Below are positions 33,956-46,135 of a DNA stretch of 64,000 nucleotides, piece after piece; the stretch's first letter is position 1; each line of letters starts with the position of its first letter. Under the pieces are notes generated by a model, which worked only from the letters and a program-made list of their open reading frames with translations, did no database searches and was not told where the DNA came from. This DNA is from Nelumbo lutea (Eukaryota; Streptophyta; Magnoliopsida; Proteales; Nelumbonaceae): contig JAKGHH010000001.1 in assembly GCA_022828595.1 (NCBI GenBank), positions 211,991,848 to 212,055,847 on the forward strand. Reading direction: 5' to 3'. The position numbers were made by a program, and so were the translations under genes.

Positions 33956-34802
33956 TTAATTAACTCGTAATTGAGATGCTTATTTTCAAATAAAAAAAAC
34001 TACCATTTTAGTAATTTTCCATTGAAAATTTTTAACTATTATCTGATAATATCATTAAATATTAATAAATTAACCATAATTATAATTATAATTGTTATAA
34101 TACTTATATGTTATTTTTATTTGATTTTATATGAGTTAATTAATTATAATAATTATACATGAATCAGTATACAACTAACTATATCTAGTTGGGTATTTCT
34201 AATCTTTTTTATGGAAATACTTTTAAATCTTTATATCTCATCTAATTTCTAACATTATTGGTCTTGGTCAAGTATAAAAATTAAGTACTAATATAACTTA
34301 GATTATTTACATTGATTGTTGTTAAGTTTAATTCCTTAAACTGAATTTCTATTAAGTTTTAATTTTAACTAAAATGGATTTTATGCTGATTTAATAAGAC
34401 ATCTAATCTTATATTAGATTTTGTTTCAATTTATTTGGTATTATTTTAATTCGAATATAAGAGACCCGAATGGTTGCATCCAAAATAGGATTAGTGCAAA
34501 AAATGGATTGAACTTGTATCCGATATGGGTCGGTATTCATCCTCTATTGACGTGCACTATTGGTTGAAAAACGGGTCATATAAAACCCTGTAAGATCATC
34601 TCTTTCACTCACGAATATAAAATGGGTCTCTCAAAACCCAATGATGTGATTAGATCAGTAATTTGTCTGGAACCATTTTGAACCAATCCCCAACTGGTTG
34701 CCCAAAAAAACATAAAAATACACATAAAGCTCAAACAATTCAAGTTTCAACTACAATACCATCTTTTACCTTCAATTTTCTGAGAAAGTCGATGTTAGAA
34801 GC
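33956..34802. other. AT-rich spacer, nothing recognised
   Basis: No ORF of coding character, TIR or LTR was seen. The reading frames here are low-complexity. Confidence 0.4.
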
Positions 34803-35016
34803 AAGGTTCAAAATATCGATACAGGGTGATATATCAGTAGGGATATATCGGCCTATAACGAGGCTTATTTTTTATTTTTTTAGTTTTTTTTTTCAATTTG
34901 ATTCAGAGCTTAAGGGCCATCTAACCCCCTAACTAGGGTCTGACATGAAGCATCCACATATTGGAAGCCACCAACATAAAATGTATCGACTGATATGTAT
35001 CAAAATTTTAAACCTT
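34803..35016. mobile_element. MITE with AAGGTT...AACCTT ends, 214 bp
   Basis: The left AAGGTTCAAAATATCGATAC and the right GTATCAAAATTTTAAACCTT are inverted. Subterminal GATATATCAG/CTGATATG words also pair. A second, interrupted copy flanks 32285-32585. Its right edge is the left edge of the block shared with 16719-18530. Confidence 0.65.
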
Positions 35017-35660
35017 GATTAGAATAGAAAAAGAACATTTTATTTACTTCTTAAGCTGCTAGTTTTTGAGCGAATGCAATCCAATATCTGAATAATGATG
35101 TAATCCCTTGGTAGATGAATCTTTCCCCCAACAACTCTCATTAACCATGACTTTGAGTATAGGATTTCATTTAGTTATTTTCAAAACATCCACTACAAGA
35201 AATAGCTCATTCAGCAAATGGAGTAGAATTTCTCAATCTACGCCTTGTCTACAAAGAGCAACGATAGAAACACCAAGGGGCTACTTCATAGCTTTGGTTA
35301 CTTTGGCTACTATCCATATGTCTGGTTCTCGCAAAACCGATCCAACACATAAGACCGGCACAACTAGAGGATTCGTTCCGCATTTGGGTATTTGTCGTAA
35401 ATGGGCAAAAGTGACCCGAATGAGTTCGTCTTCTTCGCCCAGAATACTTGACTCTGGTTCTGAGCCAACTTTTAGTGAGCTAGTATAATCTGCGACCACT
35501 TCTTACTACCACCCTACCGGAAACTGATCGGAAATTGGATGTGGACGCATTGTCGACTGCCACGCCGTAAGGTCATTGGAATCTCATCAAGTCACCGGAA
35601 CATTCGTTATTTTGGTGTTTTTAACAATATAATATTTTTTTATGGATTTCAATGAAATAT
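35017..35660. other. Flank of the Copia element, shared with 16719-17431; CACTA-like terminus
   Basis: This 0.64-kb sequence is repeated at 16719-17431 with good identity, apart from a gap. It contains CACTACAAGAAATAGC (about 35192; homologous site about 16970), which matches the canonical start of CACTA-type transposons. A minus-strand frame in both copies reads 'AHLRQIPKCGTNPL' and 'VPVLC'; the plus frame has 'SSPRILDSGS'. I do not recognise either product. The block may be the body of an unidentified TE into which the Copia element inserted. Confidence 0.4.
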
Positions 35661-36370
35661 TGTTGTAATAATAGTAAAGAAAGTAGATGGAGCTTATCGG
35701 TGATCGCTTTTCAAATCGAAGTTGTAGTGGCGTGAAGTTGTTGCAGGAGCTCGAAATTGGGAATTACAGGAAGATGGAGGGTTGAGTTGTGCCACTTGGT
35801 CACTCTCCTTCAAACCGTATTTGTCTCCTATGGTGCAGTCGGGTGATCGCAAATCGATCGTCAAGATAAAATAGCCCACAGGCCACTGGTAGGCGTGCAC
35901 TCGCTTACTAAGCCTCCGCGAACCATAGAATATTGATGCTCAAATTTCTCAAAGAAAACGAGAATGTCGAAAATAGTGTTTGTAGACTGGACCGGCCAGT
36001 ACTCTTCTTATTGAGTGCTCTCAGACCTGAATGGACACAAATGTGTCCTTTCAGATAGGAGACTATTTAGAATAGTGAACCTGTTCAAAGAGACACAAGG
36101 AGGAATAGTGAACCTGTTCGAACTTGTCCCAGAATGCACATGTGAAAAGCACCCTGAACCCCCCCTTTCATGCATGAAATATCTATAGTGCTCTTCTCCT
36201 ATGGGTCCATACCCATAGAGAGCAAAGCTACAAATATACTAAACTTCACTCATTTCCCAAGCAATGTGGGATAATGATTCTTCCCATGCATTCAAGGGTG
36301 GGAAGAGGAAAAGACAAAAAACAAGAGAGGGAAGAGAGAGATTCTTGTAAATTTGAATTTCCCTCCAACA
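35661..36370 (-). repeat. 3' LTR of the Copia element, internally deleted
   Basis: Compared with 17432-18278 it lacks about 130-150 bases near 36095-36140. The break carries filler: GGAATAGTGAACCTGTTC echoes GAATAGTGAACCTGTTC just before it. The polypurine side, on the minus strand TTGTGAGGGAT, lies at 36371-36382. Confidence 0.75.
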
Positions 36371-36899
36371 ATCCCTCACAAGATTCAAAATTACAAGAAG
36401 ATCGAATAGTTTGAGCATTGCAGTGAGAAAAGTATTCATGGTGATGTCTTTTGGACTTCAATCAACACTTAGATATAATATGACATGTTATAGAGGATGG
36501 GTGGAGTCAAAATCCTTAAACTTGTCCTCCTTATTGTAACTAGCTAACCGGCCAATCAACTGAACTCACCAGTTCTTTAGTGGTTTTTTGTTTTAGAACA
36601 TTTCGGCCTTGCTCCCTTCTTGGAATTATGAGTGTTTTAGAGAGTCAACCCTAGATCTCTCTTAGAAGCGACATACTTCACACTTATATCAGTTATTAGT
36701 ATGCATTGCTCAAACTATTCCTCTAATTAATAGCCTCATGCTCAACTTCCTCAATCAGTAGTGATAACTATCTTACCTTGGCATTTGAAATAGGATACAA
36801 ATTGATAGTGCTTTCCCAAGTTATCTAGCGACTGTTTTTACCCATTCAACCTAATTCTAGGTATTTCCTTTCACATCGGTTAGGTGTCCATCAATAATG

Positions 36900-39800
36900 A
36901 CTTTGTAACAGCCTTCAGCCTTATTCCTACCGATGCTTCAAAAATCAACTTAGAAGTTTATGGTTTGGTTAACGAATCTGTAAGGTACTTTTCAGACCTT
37001 ACAAAATCCAGAGCGATTGTACTTTCGCTAAGTTATTGTCTTACTAGGTTATGCCTTAAGAGGATGTGCCTTGTTTTACCATTGTACGTCTGGTTCTTAG
37101 CTCTAGCTATTGCTGGTTAGCTATCACAAGGGAGAAAATTGATGGAACCGGCTGCGGCTAAAGTGGTATATTTGCCAGCAAGTTCCCTAGCCATTGTACC
37201 GCAGACCCTACCAATTCTAGTGCAATGAACTCGGCCTCCTTTGTTGAACTTGTATTGTATGACTGCTTTACCAATTTCCACGACATTACTCCACCTAGAC
37301 TAAACATACATCCACTGGTGGAAGTACTCTCCTTTGAATCTGAAATCCAGTTTGCATTAGTAGAGGAAAACTTGAATAATGTAAACTAAAGTTTATGGTT
37401 CCTTTTAAATATTTTATTAATCTTACTAAATTTTTCCAATGTTCATTTCTAAGATTAGGAGTATGCTGACTTAATTTTCCCATAATTATAGCTATGTCTG
37501 GTCTTGTACAATTCATTAAATAAGATACAGATCTAATTATATTTGCAAACTCTTTTTGTGAAATAGGTTTCCCTACATGTTTCCTTAAGTGAATACTATG
37601 GTCAATAGGTGTTTTAACTAGTTTATAATCATAGTGTATAAATTTCCTAAGGATACTTTCTACATAATGTGATTGGGAGAAAATAAAGTTTCCTTGTTCC
37701 TTATGGATTTTAATCCCCGAGATTATATCAACCTCACCCAAGTCCTTGGTATCAAATTTGGACAATAGAAATTTTTTTGTTTCTTTTAAATCAATTCCCA
37801 TTATTAGCATATCATCACCATATGGACAGATAATGACTCCTATATTATTTTCAAATTAGCTATAGATACATCTATAAGAATCATTTCTGCTATATCCATT
37901 AGTTACTAATACATTTTCAAGTTTTTCATGTCATTGTTTGAGAATTTGTTTTAAGCCATAAAGAGACTTAATTAACTTACATACTTTATTTTATTGTCTT
38001 GACATTGTGAAGCCTTCTGATTGCTTAATGTAAATTTCTTCCTCTAACTCATCTTTTAAAAAAATTGTTTTCACATCCATTTGATGAACTACCAACTTGT
38101 AAAAGGATGATATAACAAATAAAACCCTAATTGTTGTTATTCTTGCAAGTGGGAGTAGGTGTTAGAAAAGTCTATATCATTCTTTCGTCTGAACCCATTA
38201 GCAACTAATCCGGCCTTGAATTTATCTATTGTACCATCCACTTACAATCCAGTGTCTTATTTTCATATGAGAGATCTATAAGTTCCCAAGTGTGATTAGT
38301 GATTAAAGACTTTATTTCACTTTTTATGACTTCCTTCCAAAGTACTGCATCAGATGAAGTTACAACTTTCTGATAGATTAATGGGTCATTGTCTATCAGA
38401 AATGTGAGCATTTCGTCACTCAAGTTTGTTTTTCTTCTTTGTCTTTTACTTCTCCTTAAGTTTGGTTCTTGCTTAAGTGAAGTACTGTCTCTTTGAGCAC
38501 TCACTCGTTCTTGGTTTTTAATTTGGTGTTGGAAATGTTCCCTATTTATTGTTTCTTTTATCGAAGAAAAGATGTGCTCAAAGAACTTTGCATCTCGGAA
38601 TTTTATTATTATGTTGTTTTTGACAGCATTATCAATTGTTTTAATTACAAGAAACCGATAAGCCGCACTATTTTATGCATACCCAATGAACACATAGTCA
38701 TAGGTTTTCAATCCTAATTTTTTTCTTTTAGGTTTGGGTATTCCAACCTTTGCTAGATTTTCTATTATGCCAAAGTTCAAAGGGAATCTATCATTTTTTC
38801 TTAAGTGGTATTCTATTATATAAGTGACAAGCCGTTAGGATTGCTTATCCCCACAAATTCAAAGATGCACCTGAACTAATTAGCATTCCATTCACCATTT
38901 TTTTAGTGTTCTGTTAAGTTTTTCTACAACTCTATTAGATTCGGGTTGATAGGGACTTGTGGTTTTATGTATGATTCCATTTTCTTCAAAGAATTTTCTA
39001 ATGGTTTGTCCATCATAATCAGTTCCTCTATCTATTTTAAATCTTTTTAATTTCTTTCCTAACTAATTTTCTACGTCAGTTTTGTAGTTTATGAAAGCTT
39101 AATCAATCTCATCTTTTGATCTAAGTAAAACTACTCTTGCATATCTAGAGAAGTCATCTGTAAAAGTTATATAATATATTTTTCCTCCTCTAGCTTCATG
39201 ACATTTAAGGTCTCCTAGATCATTGTGTATAAGTTGTAATAGTTCAATTTCTCTTTGTACACTTTTATGAGGTTTCTTAGTAAATTTTGCTCTACACATA
39301 TTGGGCATTTTTCATTTGTAAAATTAATAGGAACATTCAAAACTCCTAAAGAAGTACTACAATGTCCAAATATCAAAAGATTAAACAATATAAGCAGAAG
39401 AAGAAGCAGTTTTATTCATAACAATATCAGAAATATTTAGTATAAGCAATCCTCCTACATTGTATCATTTTCCAATAAATACATTATTCTTAGTTAACAT
39501 AGCCTTGTCTACTTCAAATATGAGTTTCAGTCCCACTCTGTTGAGGAGTGCTCCCGATACCAAATTTCATCGGATCTCTGGCACATGCAGCACATCATTC
39601 AACATTAGGATTTTTCCTAAAGTTAGCTTCAGGAGCACATTTCTCTCCTTCAAACTGAGTTGTATACTCATAGAAGGAATTGCAATCCCCACATATGTCA
39701 TTGGTAGCACCAGTTTCCAGTATCCACTCCTTCAACTTATCAACTAAGTTTACCTCAATTACCATTATTGTGATAACACCCTCAGTCAAATTGACTTTCG

Positions 39801-40455
39801 ATTTCCTAAAGTCCTTTCGGTACCGCCAGTCCTTCTTGTAATGTTCAGGTTTGCCACATACATAGCAGTTTCCTTTATTTTATTGCTTCTTGAATTTTTA
39901 ATCATTTTTCACGTTCAAGTTCTCTTTGGATTTTACTGTCTTTTCCTCTACCAGATTGGTTTTGGAAAACTGGTCATCATCTTTCTTTCTGTTCTTTTTT
40001 TCTATCTTAATTCGAACTACTACTTGGTCCAAAGTAGTGTCATTCCTCTTATCCTTCATACTGGTCTTGAAATCATTTCATATATGTGGTAGTTTTCTCT
40101 ATAAGAGAACTGACAATGAATTCATTTGGTAGTACCATGCCTTCCTTTGCTAGTTCCCCCACAAGAATTTGGAACTCATCTATTTAGGCCAACATGTCCA
40201 TGTCTTCTTTCATGGTGAAGTGCCAGAAGATGGTAATGACATATTTCTTGTTTCCAGCATTTTCTAGAGCATACTTAGTGTCCAATGCATTCCAAATTTC
40301 ATAGGCATAATTGTAAGAAGAATAAACATTGTACAGTTCATTGGACAAGCAGTTTAGGATATGGTTGGTGCAGAGGTGGTTGGCTATGGTCCAATGTTCT
40401 ACAACAACAAAACAGGTTGGTTCTCCAACGCATGTAGTTGGTTCCATTGAAGGGT
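36900..40455 (-). pseudogene. Copia gag-pol remnant (gag to RNase H)
   Basis: On the minus strand, from right to left: a gag domain with the 'YEIWNALDTKYA' block (40455-40184); a zinc knuckle near 39880-39835 with C-x2-C-x4-H but Trp in place of the last Cys; a protease site 'ILETGATNDIC' (39730 area; D changed to E in the usual D-[ST]-G); an integrase fragment 'TDDFSRYARVVLL' (39100-39310); reverse transcriptase pieces 'LWKEVIKSEIKSL' (38226-38504) and 'DLGEVDIISGIKI ... YLMNCTRPDIAI' (37295-37810); and an RNase H segment with '[10 protein letters not shown]' near 37230. Stops and frameshifts separate them. The gag start continues at 46118-46050 beyond the inserted chromovirus. Confidence 0.85.
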
Positions 40456-40460
40456 TCAAT

Positions 40461-41123
40461 TGTTAAGGACACAACACCTGGTTGCGCGCTGCGTCGCAAT
40501 CACAAGCAGCAACACGCATAGCAGCGCACCTAGTGGCACGCACCGCCCGGCGGTGCGGTGCGGAACAGTCGCAGGCAACAGTGCGCACAGCTGCACACCA
40601 AGCGGCACACACCGCCGGCAGCAGCACGCACCGCACGGCAATAACACTCGATAGCACCACGCACCGCACCACACGGCAGTAGCACTGTGAGACGCGCGCA
40701 CCGGCGATAGAGCGGGGCCCACATGACAGCTCATTCGGGGGGCCCACACCTATTCGGCCACAGCAGCTCTGCTTGCCAAGTGCCAGCTGTACTTTTCCCT
40801 TATCCCCTATTTTTGTGTTACCCTTAGAAGTAGGAGTTTGAGTTTCAATAGAGGTTTGAGTTGCGATAAGAGAGGGATTACCCTAGCCGAATACAACAAG
40901 GAGACACTCTTGTAATCTCCTATTCAAAGGAGCTTGGAAATTGGAATAAAGTATTGAATTTTCGATCAAGGAAGTGCTTAGGAGAGTTAGGGTGATCTCT
41001 TGAACAAATCATCCTCCTAGTTCGCCACAATAGGGTCAACTTGCGAAGGGAAGGGCAAGGGAAGGCTAGGAGTTTTTCCCACAGACCGTCCCGTGACGAG
41101 ATCCTACACCCGGGCCTATATCA
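40461..41123 (+). repeat. 5' LTR of the chromovirus
   Basis: It starts TGTTAAGGACACAACACC and ends GGGCCTATATCA. The first 250 bases are unusually GC-rich, built from GCGCAC, GGCACGCACCGC and CAGCAGCGCAC words. The ORFs on both strands here are artefacts of this composition. Confidence 0.9.
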
Positions 41124-41146
41124 TTTTGGTATCAGAGCCAAGCGTC

Positions 41147-44100
41147 ATGGGCGACATGGAACAACTATCATCCAAGGTTCACGAGCTGGAACACCGGCTC
41201 GTGGAAAATCACGCAGAGGTAAGAGAAGTTAAAGAGGATATCAGGGAACTTCAGTGTCTACTGGAGTTGTACTTCTCCACCAGAGAAAGGAGTCCTGAAG
41301 AGGCATCTACCAACAACAGCCGCCACCCAGATCGACCAGAGGGCTTCGGTGAATGACAGAACGTCACCTCGACAGCAGCAGTCATACCCAAATACAGTCG
41401 TTTGGAGTTCCCCTCATATAGCAGCAGTGGTGACCCACTAGGATGGCTGTACCGCTGTGAGCAATTCTTTTGTAATCAGCGCACGGAGGAGAAGGACAAG
41501 GTCAGCATGGCCTCATTCTACCTGATCGATGAAGCGCAGCTCTGGTTCTACTGAGTGGAGTAGGAAGAACTAGGCCTTAGTTGGGACCAGTTCAAGTCAT
41601 ACTGCCTCCTCTGGTTCGGACCCCCATTAACAAGCAATCCCTTGGGGGAGCTCATTAACGTCAAATAGACCGGGACCATAGCAAAGTATCAGCGGCAGTT
41701 TTAGACCCTTCTCGCCAGAGCCACTTCAGTTCGCCCAGACCAACAGGTAGATATGTTCATAGCCGACCTATCTGAACGTTTGAGAGTTGATGTAGAGATG
41801 CAGAGCCCCCCTAACTTGGTCACAACGATGAATCTAGCCCGAGCCTTTGAGCGCAAGCTACAGATTAGCCGAGGGCCGTCCAACATGGGGCGCCCAGCAA
41901 TGACTTGGACAAACCCAAGGTCTACGGCAGGAGGGCCTTCGATGGCTGCCAACAGAGAACAACGCCTTGCCCTAGTAACACTGCCCGATCTACAACCAAC
42001 ATGGGAAGCAACAGGACAACACCTCCCATCAAACGCCTATCCAGAGCCGAGATGGCAGAACGCCGGGCCAAGGGCTAATGCTTCAAATGTGACGAGTTGT
42101 ACTCAGCCGGCTATCGTTGCAAGTGGTTATTTTGCCTCCTGGTAGATGAGCTGGAGGAAGAAGAAGAGGAACAGGCAGCACTAGAACCCGAGATCTCCCT
42201 CCACGCCATCACTGGGATACAAAATTCCCAAACCATGCAGCTGCAGGCCCAGGTGGCAGGGAAACAGGTACGGATTTTGGTTTACTCAGGGAGCACCCAT
42301 AACTTCATCAGCAAGAAAGCGGCGCTCCAACTGAAACTACCAATGGAAGACAAATCGCGGCTTCAGGTAGCTGTAGCAAATGGGGAGAGGGTTCACAGCC
42401 CAAGGATCTTTCGAAACACCCAAATCCAAGGCGATTCTGAACCATTCCTCGTTGATCTATTTGTATTGCCCCTAGACGAATTTGACATAGTGTTGGGAAT
42501 TAAGTGGCTCATCACCCTTGGCCTTATCCTATTGGATTTCAGTGCCTTGACCATGAAGTTTGACCTACACGGGAAATAGGTCACCTAGAAAGGAACCAAG
42601 ATGAAAGCAAAAAAACCACAGGTGCATACTCTCCATGGTGACGTCTTGCACACTGCAGAGATGGAGAGGCTTCTTGCGATTTTCCAGACGTGTTCGCAGA
42701 GCCAAGTGGGCTTCCACCTACCTGGTCGTGTGACCATCGGATCCCCTTAGTGCCAGGGTCAGGACCCGTTGTCGTGCGGCCGTACCGCTACCCACACCTA
42801 CAGAAGGATGAGATAGAGAGACAGTGTATAGAGATGCTGAAACAGGGAATTATACAGCCCAGTCGCTCCTCATTCTCTTCACCAGTCCTGTTGGTGCCAA
42901 AACAAGACAACACATGGAGGTTCTGTGTGGACTACAGGGAACTCAACAATAGGACCGTCAAGGACAAGTTCCCGATTCCGGTGGTTGATGAACTGCTAGA
43001 TGAGCTCCACGGGTCTTAGTATTTTTCTAAGCTGGATCTTAGGTTAGGCTACTTCCAGGTCAGAATGGCCCCCAAGGATATAGAGAAAACAACCTTCTGA
43101 ACACATCACGGCCATTTTGAATTCCTGGTCATGCCTTTCGGTCTCACCAATGCCCCATCTACATTTCAGGCCTTGATGAATGAGGTATTTCGGCCCCACC
43201 TCTGCAGGTTCGTCCTAGTATTTTTTGGCGACATTTTAATTTACAGTAGTTCATGGGAGGAGCACGTCTGTCACCTACGGACGGTTCTGGAGTTACTACG
43301 ACAACACAAGCTCTTCCTAAAACGAACCAAATGTTCTTTCAAAGAGCCTCAGGTCCTTTACCTAGGACGTACAGTCAGCAGGGAAGGAGTCTCGGTAGAT
43401 GATTCCAAGATTCAAGCCATTCGAGAATGGCCCAAGCCTCAGACCATTAGGGCTCTCCGCGGGTTCTTGGGGCTCACGGGATACTATCGCAAGTTTGTAA
43501 GGGACTATGGACTCTTGGCTGCCCCATTAACCAAGATGTTGAAGAAGAATGCGTTTCAGTGGGATGAAGCAGCTAACACCACCTTCACAAACCTAAGGGA
43601 CGCACTCTCCTCGACCCCCATGCTGCAGCTACCAAACTTTAACCAAGAATTTACGATGGAGTGCGATGCTTCTAGTGTAGGCATCGACACAGTACTACAA
43701 CAGCAAGAGCACCCCATAGCCTTCTTCAGCCGCAAGCTAGCAGATTGGCACCTAAAGCTACCAGCCTACGAGCATGAATTGATTGGACTTGCCAAGGCCG
43801 TCCAGCACCGGAGGCCATATTTGTGGGGCAGGCCCTTCGTTGTCAAGACAGATCATTACAGCCTCAAGTACCTTCTAGAGCAGCGGCTTTCTACTCCACC
43901 CCAATAGCATTGGGCAAGCAAACTGCTAGGGTTTGACTTCCGCATAGACCACAAGGCAGGGGCTGCTAACCGGGCCGCTGATGCACTGTCCAGGCGTGAT
44001 GAAGACACAACACACCTTTGCACGACCTCCCAGCCCCGCGTGGCTCTACTAAAGGACCTCAGGAGCATATTGCCCCAATCACCAACATGGAGAGACCTGG

Positions 44101-45347
44101 TGCAAGACTTCTAGTCAGGCACGACCAAACCAAACTAGTCCATCCATGAGGGACTTATGCTGTACAAAGGAAGGGTATATCTCCCGACAGATTGTCCATT
44201 GATTCCAGCCATCATCGCCAGCATCCATAAAGCCACCCATGAAGGGGTTCAAAAGATGTTACACCACATTCGCGCCGATTTTCTGGGCCGATATCTCTAT
44301 GGACTTCGTTGAAGGCTTGCCTAAAGTCAGAGGGAAATCAGTCCTATTCGTAGTGGTGGATTGCTTCTCCAAGTATGCTCATTTCATTCCATTGTCCCAC
44401 CCCTACAACATAGTTTCTGTGGCCCACGCCTTCTTCACACACATCTTCTGCCTGCATGAGCTACCTGAGTCCATCATCAGTGACAGCGATGCAGTCTTCA
44501 CCAGCACCTTCTGGAGGGAGCTATTTAGGTTATAGGGCACGACTCTAGCCTTTTCCTCCGCCTATCATCCACAGACAGACGGTCAAACGGAGGATGTCAA
44601 CCACACCATAGAAATGTACCTCCGCTGTTTCGTAGGGGACCAACCACGACGCTGAGTGCACTGCCTTTCTTGGGCCAAATACTGCTATAACACATCCTAC
44701 CACTCCTCCCTTGGCATGACTCCCTTCCGCATTGTGTATGGACGAGACCCTCCCCGTCTTCTCTCCTATGACCCCGGTTCAACATGGTTGGAAGAGGTAG
44801 ATCGCATCCTCCAAGACCGCGAAACCCTATTGGCTGAAGTCTCCTTATGCTTACAGCCGGCACAGGCGCGCATGAAGCTAGCCTACGATCTACACCGCCG
44901 CGACGTCACCTTCCAGCCAGGACAGTTCATTTGGCTGAAGCTCCAACCCTACCGGCAGCTCTCCCTTAGGCGACGGGGCCCCCCAAAGCTGACCCCAAAG
45001 TTTTACGGGCCCTTCAAGGTTCTTCAACAGGTCGGGAAGGCTGTCTATCAACTCGAGTTGCCAGAGCACAGTAGAATCCATGACGTCTTCCATGTGTCCC
45101 TACTAAAGCCTTTTATAGGGACTCCCCCAATGCAAGTACCTTCTTTACCCCCTCTCAAGGACGGCAGACCCATCCTCCAACCTCGAGCTCTTGTCTGGTC
45201 ACGCATCAATCAGGGTACCTTCGAGGTTCTAGTAGATCGGGATGGACTACCGCCAGCTAAGGCCACCTGGATTCCCTGGACCGACCTTCACAACGCCTAC
45301 CCCGACCTCGAGCTTGAGGACAAGCTCGTTATCCAGGAGGGGTGTAA
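41147..45347 (+). pseudogene. Chromovirus gag-pol, inactivated
   Basis: Gag begins near ATG 41147 ('MEQLSSKVHELEHRL') and stops at 41354. Further gag frames follow to about 42140. The protease motif appears as 'VYSGSTHNF', so the catalytic Asp of DSG is replaced by Tyr (about 42285). RT runs 42690-43900: '[21 protein letters not shown]', a stop, then 'MPFGLTNAPSTFQALMN' and 'FFGDILIYS', where the first Asp of the FFDD catalytic pair is Gly. RNase H starts 'FTMECDASS'. In integrase the zinc-binding region is joined abruptly to 'WADISMDFVEGLP' at about 44270, which suggests an internal deletion. The C-terminal part (44656-45345) is open and ends in a chromodomain ('GLPPAKATWIPW', 'YPDLELEDK'). 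Confidence 0.9.
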
Positions 45348-46044
45348 TGTTAGGGACACAACACCCGACAGCGCACTGTGTCGCAATCATAGGTAGCAGC
45401 GCGCACAGCAGCGCACCTAGCAGTACGCACCACCCGGCAACGCACTGCGGTATAGCCGCAGGCAGCAGCGCGCACAACCGCACGCCTAAAGGCACGCACC
45501 GCTGGTAGCAGCACGCACCGCACGGCAGCAGCACTCGACAGCAGCATGCACTGCATGGTAGCAGCACGCACCACACGGCTAGTAGTATGCACCGCACGGC
45601 AGCAACATTGTGAGACGTGTGCACCAGCGGTAGAGCGGGGCCACAAGACAGCTCATCCGGGGGGCCCACACCTATTCGGCAACAACAGCTCTGCTCGCCA
45701 AGCGCCAACTGTACTTTTCCCTTATCCCCTATTTTGTGTTACCCTTAGAAGTAGGAGTTTGAGTTTCGATAGAAGTTTGAGTTGCGATAAGAGAGGGATT
45801 ACACTAGCCGAATACAACAAGGAGACCCTCTTGTAATCTCCTATTTAAAGGAGCTTGGAAATTGGAATAAAGTATTGAATTTTCGATCAAGGAAGTGCTT
45901 AGGAGAGTTAGGGTGATCTCTTGAACAAATCACCCCCCTAGTTCTCCACAATAGGGTCAACTTGCAAAGGGAAGGGCAAGGGAAGGCTAGGAGTTTTCCC
46001 CACAGACCGCCCCATGTTGAGATCCTACGCCTGGGCCCATAACA
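45348..46044 (+). repeat. 3' LTR of the chromovirus
   Basis: It starts TGTTAGGGACACAACACCCG and ends GGGCCCATAACA. It matches the 5' LTR along its length with scattered substitutions and a few small indels (697 against 663 bp), so the insertion is not recent. Confidence 0.9.
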
Positions 46045-46135
46045 TCAATCTTAAAGAAATCGAGAACTGTTGATAGTATCCGGTTCCTCATGAAGAGATT
46101 AGTAGAAATAGGTTCCATAAATATAGTTTTAGGAA

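Larger units (their letters stand above)
40461..46044 (+). mobile_element. Ty3/Gypsy chromovirus, complete but decayed, 5.6 kb
   Basis: The LTRs are 40461-41123 and 45348-46044. The 5-bp duplication TCAAT is exact (40456-40460 and 46045-46049). The primer-binding site TGGTATCAGAGCC at 41127-41139 fits initiator tRNA-Met. The purine tract GGAGGGGTGTAA precedes the 3' LTR. The internal region (4.2 kb) encodes gag, protease, RT, RNase H, integrase and a C-terminal chromodomain. Size and PBS fit a Reina-like clade (inference). It lies within the Copia gag gene. Confidence 0.9.

Noticed and set aside
40456..40749. Cys/Ala/Arg-rich frames on both strands (also at 45247-45708)
   Set aside because: They lie in the GC-rich LTRs of the chromovirus and are open by composition; the coding genes of the element lie between the LTRs.
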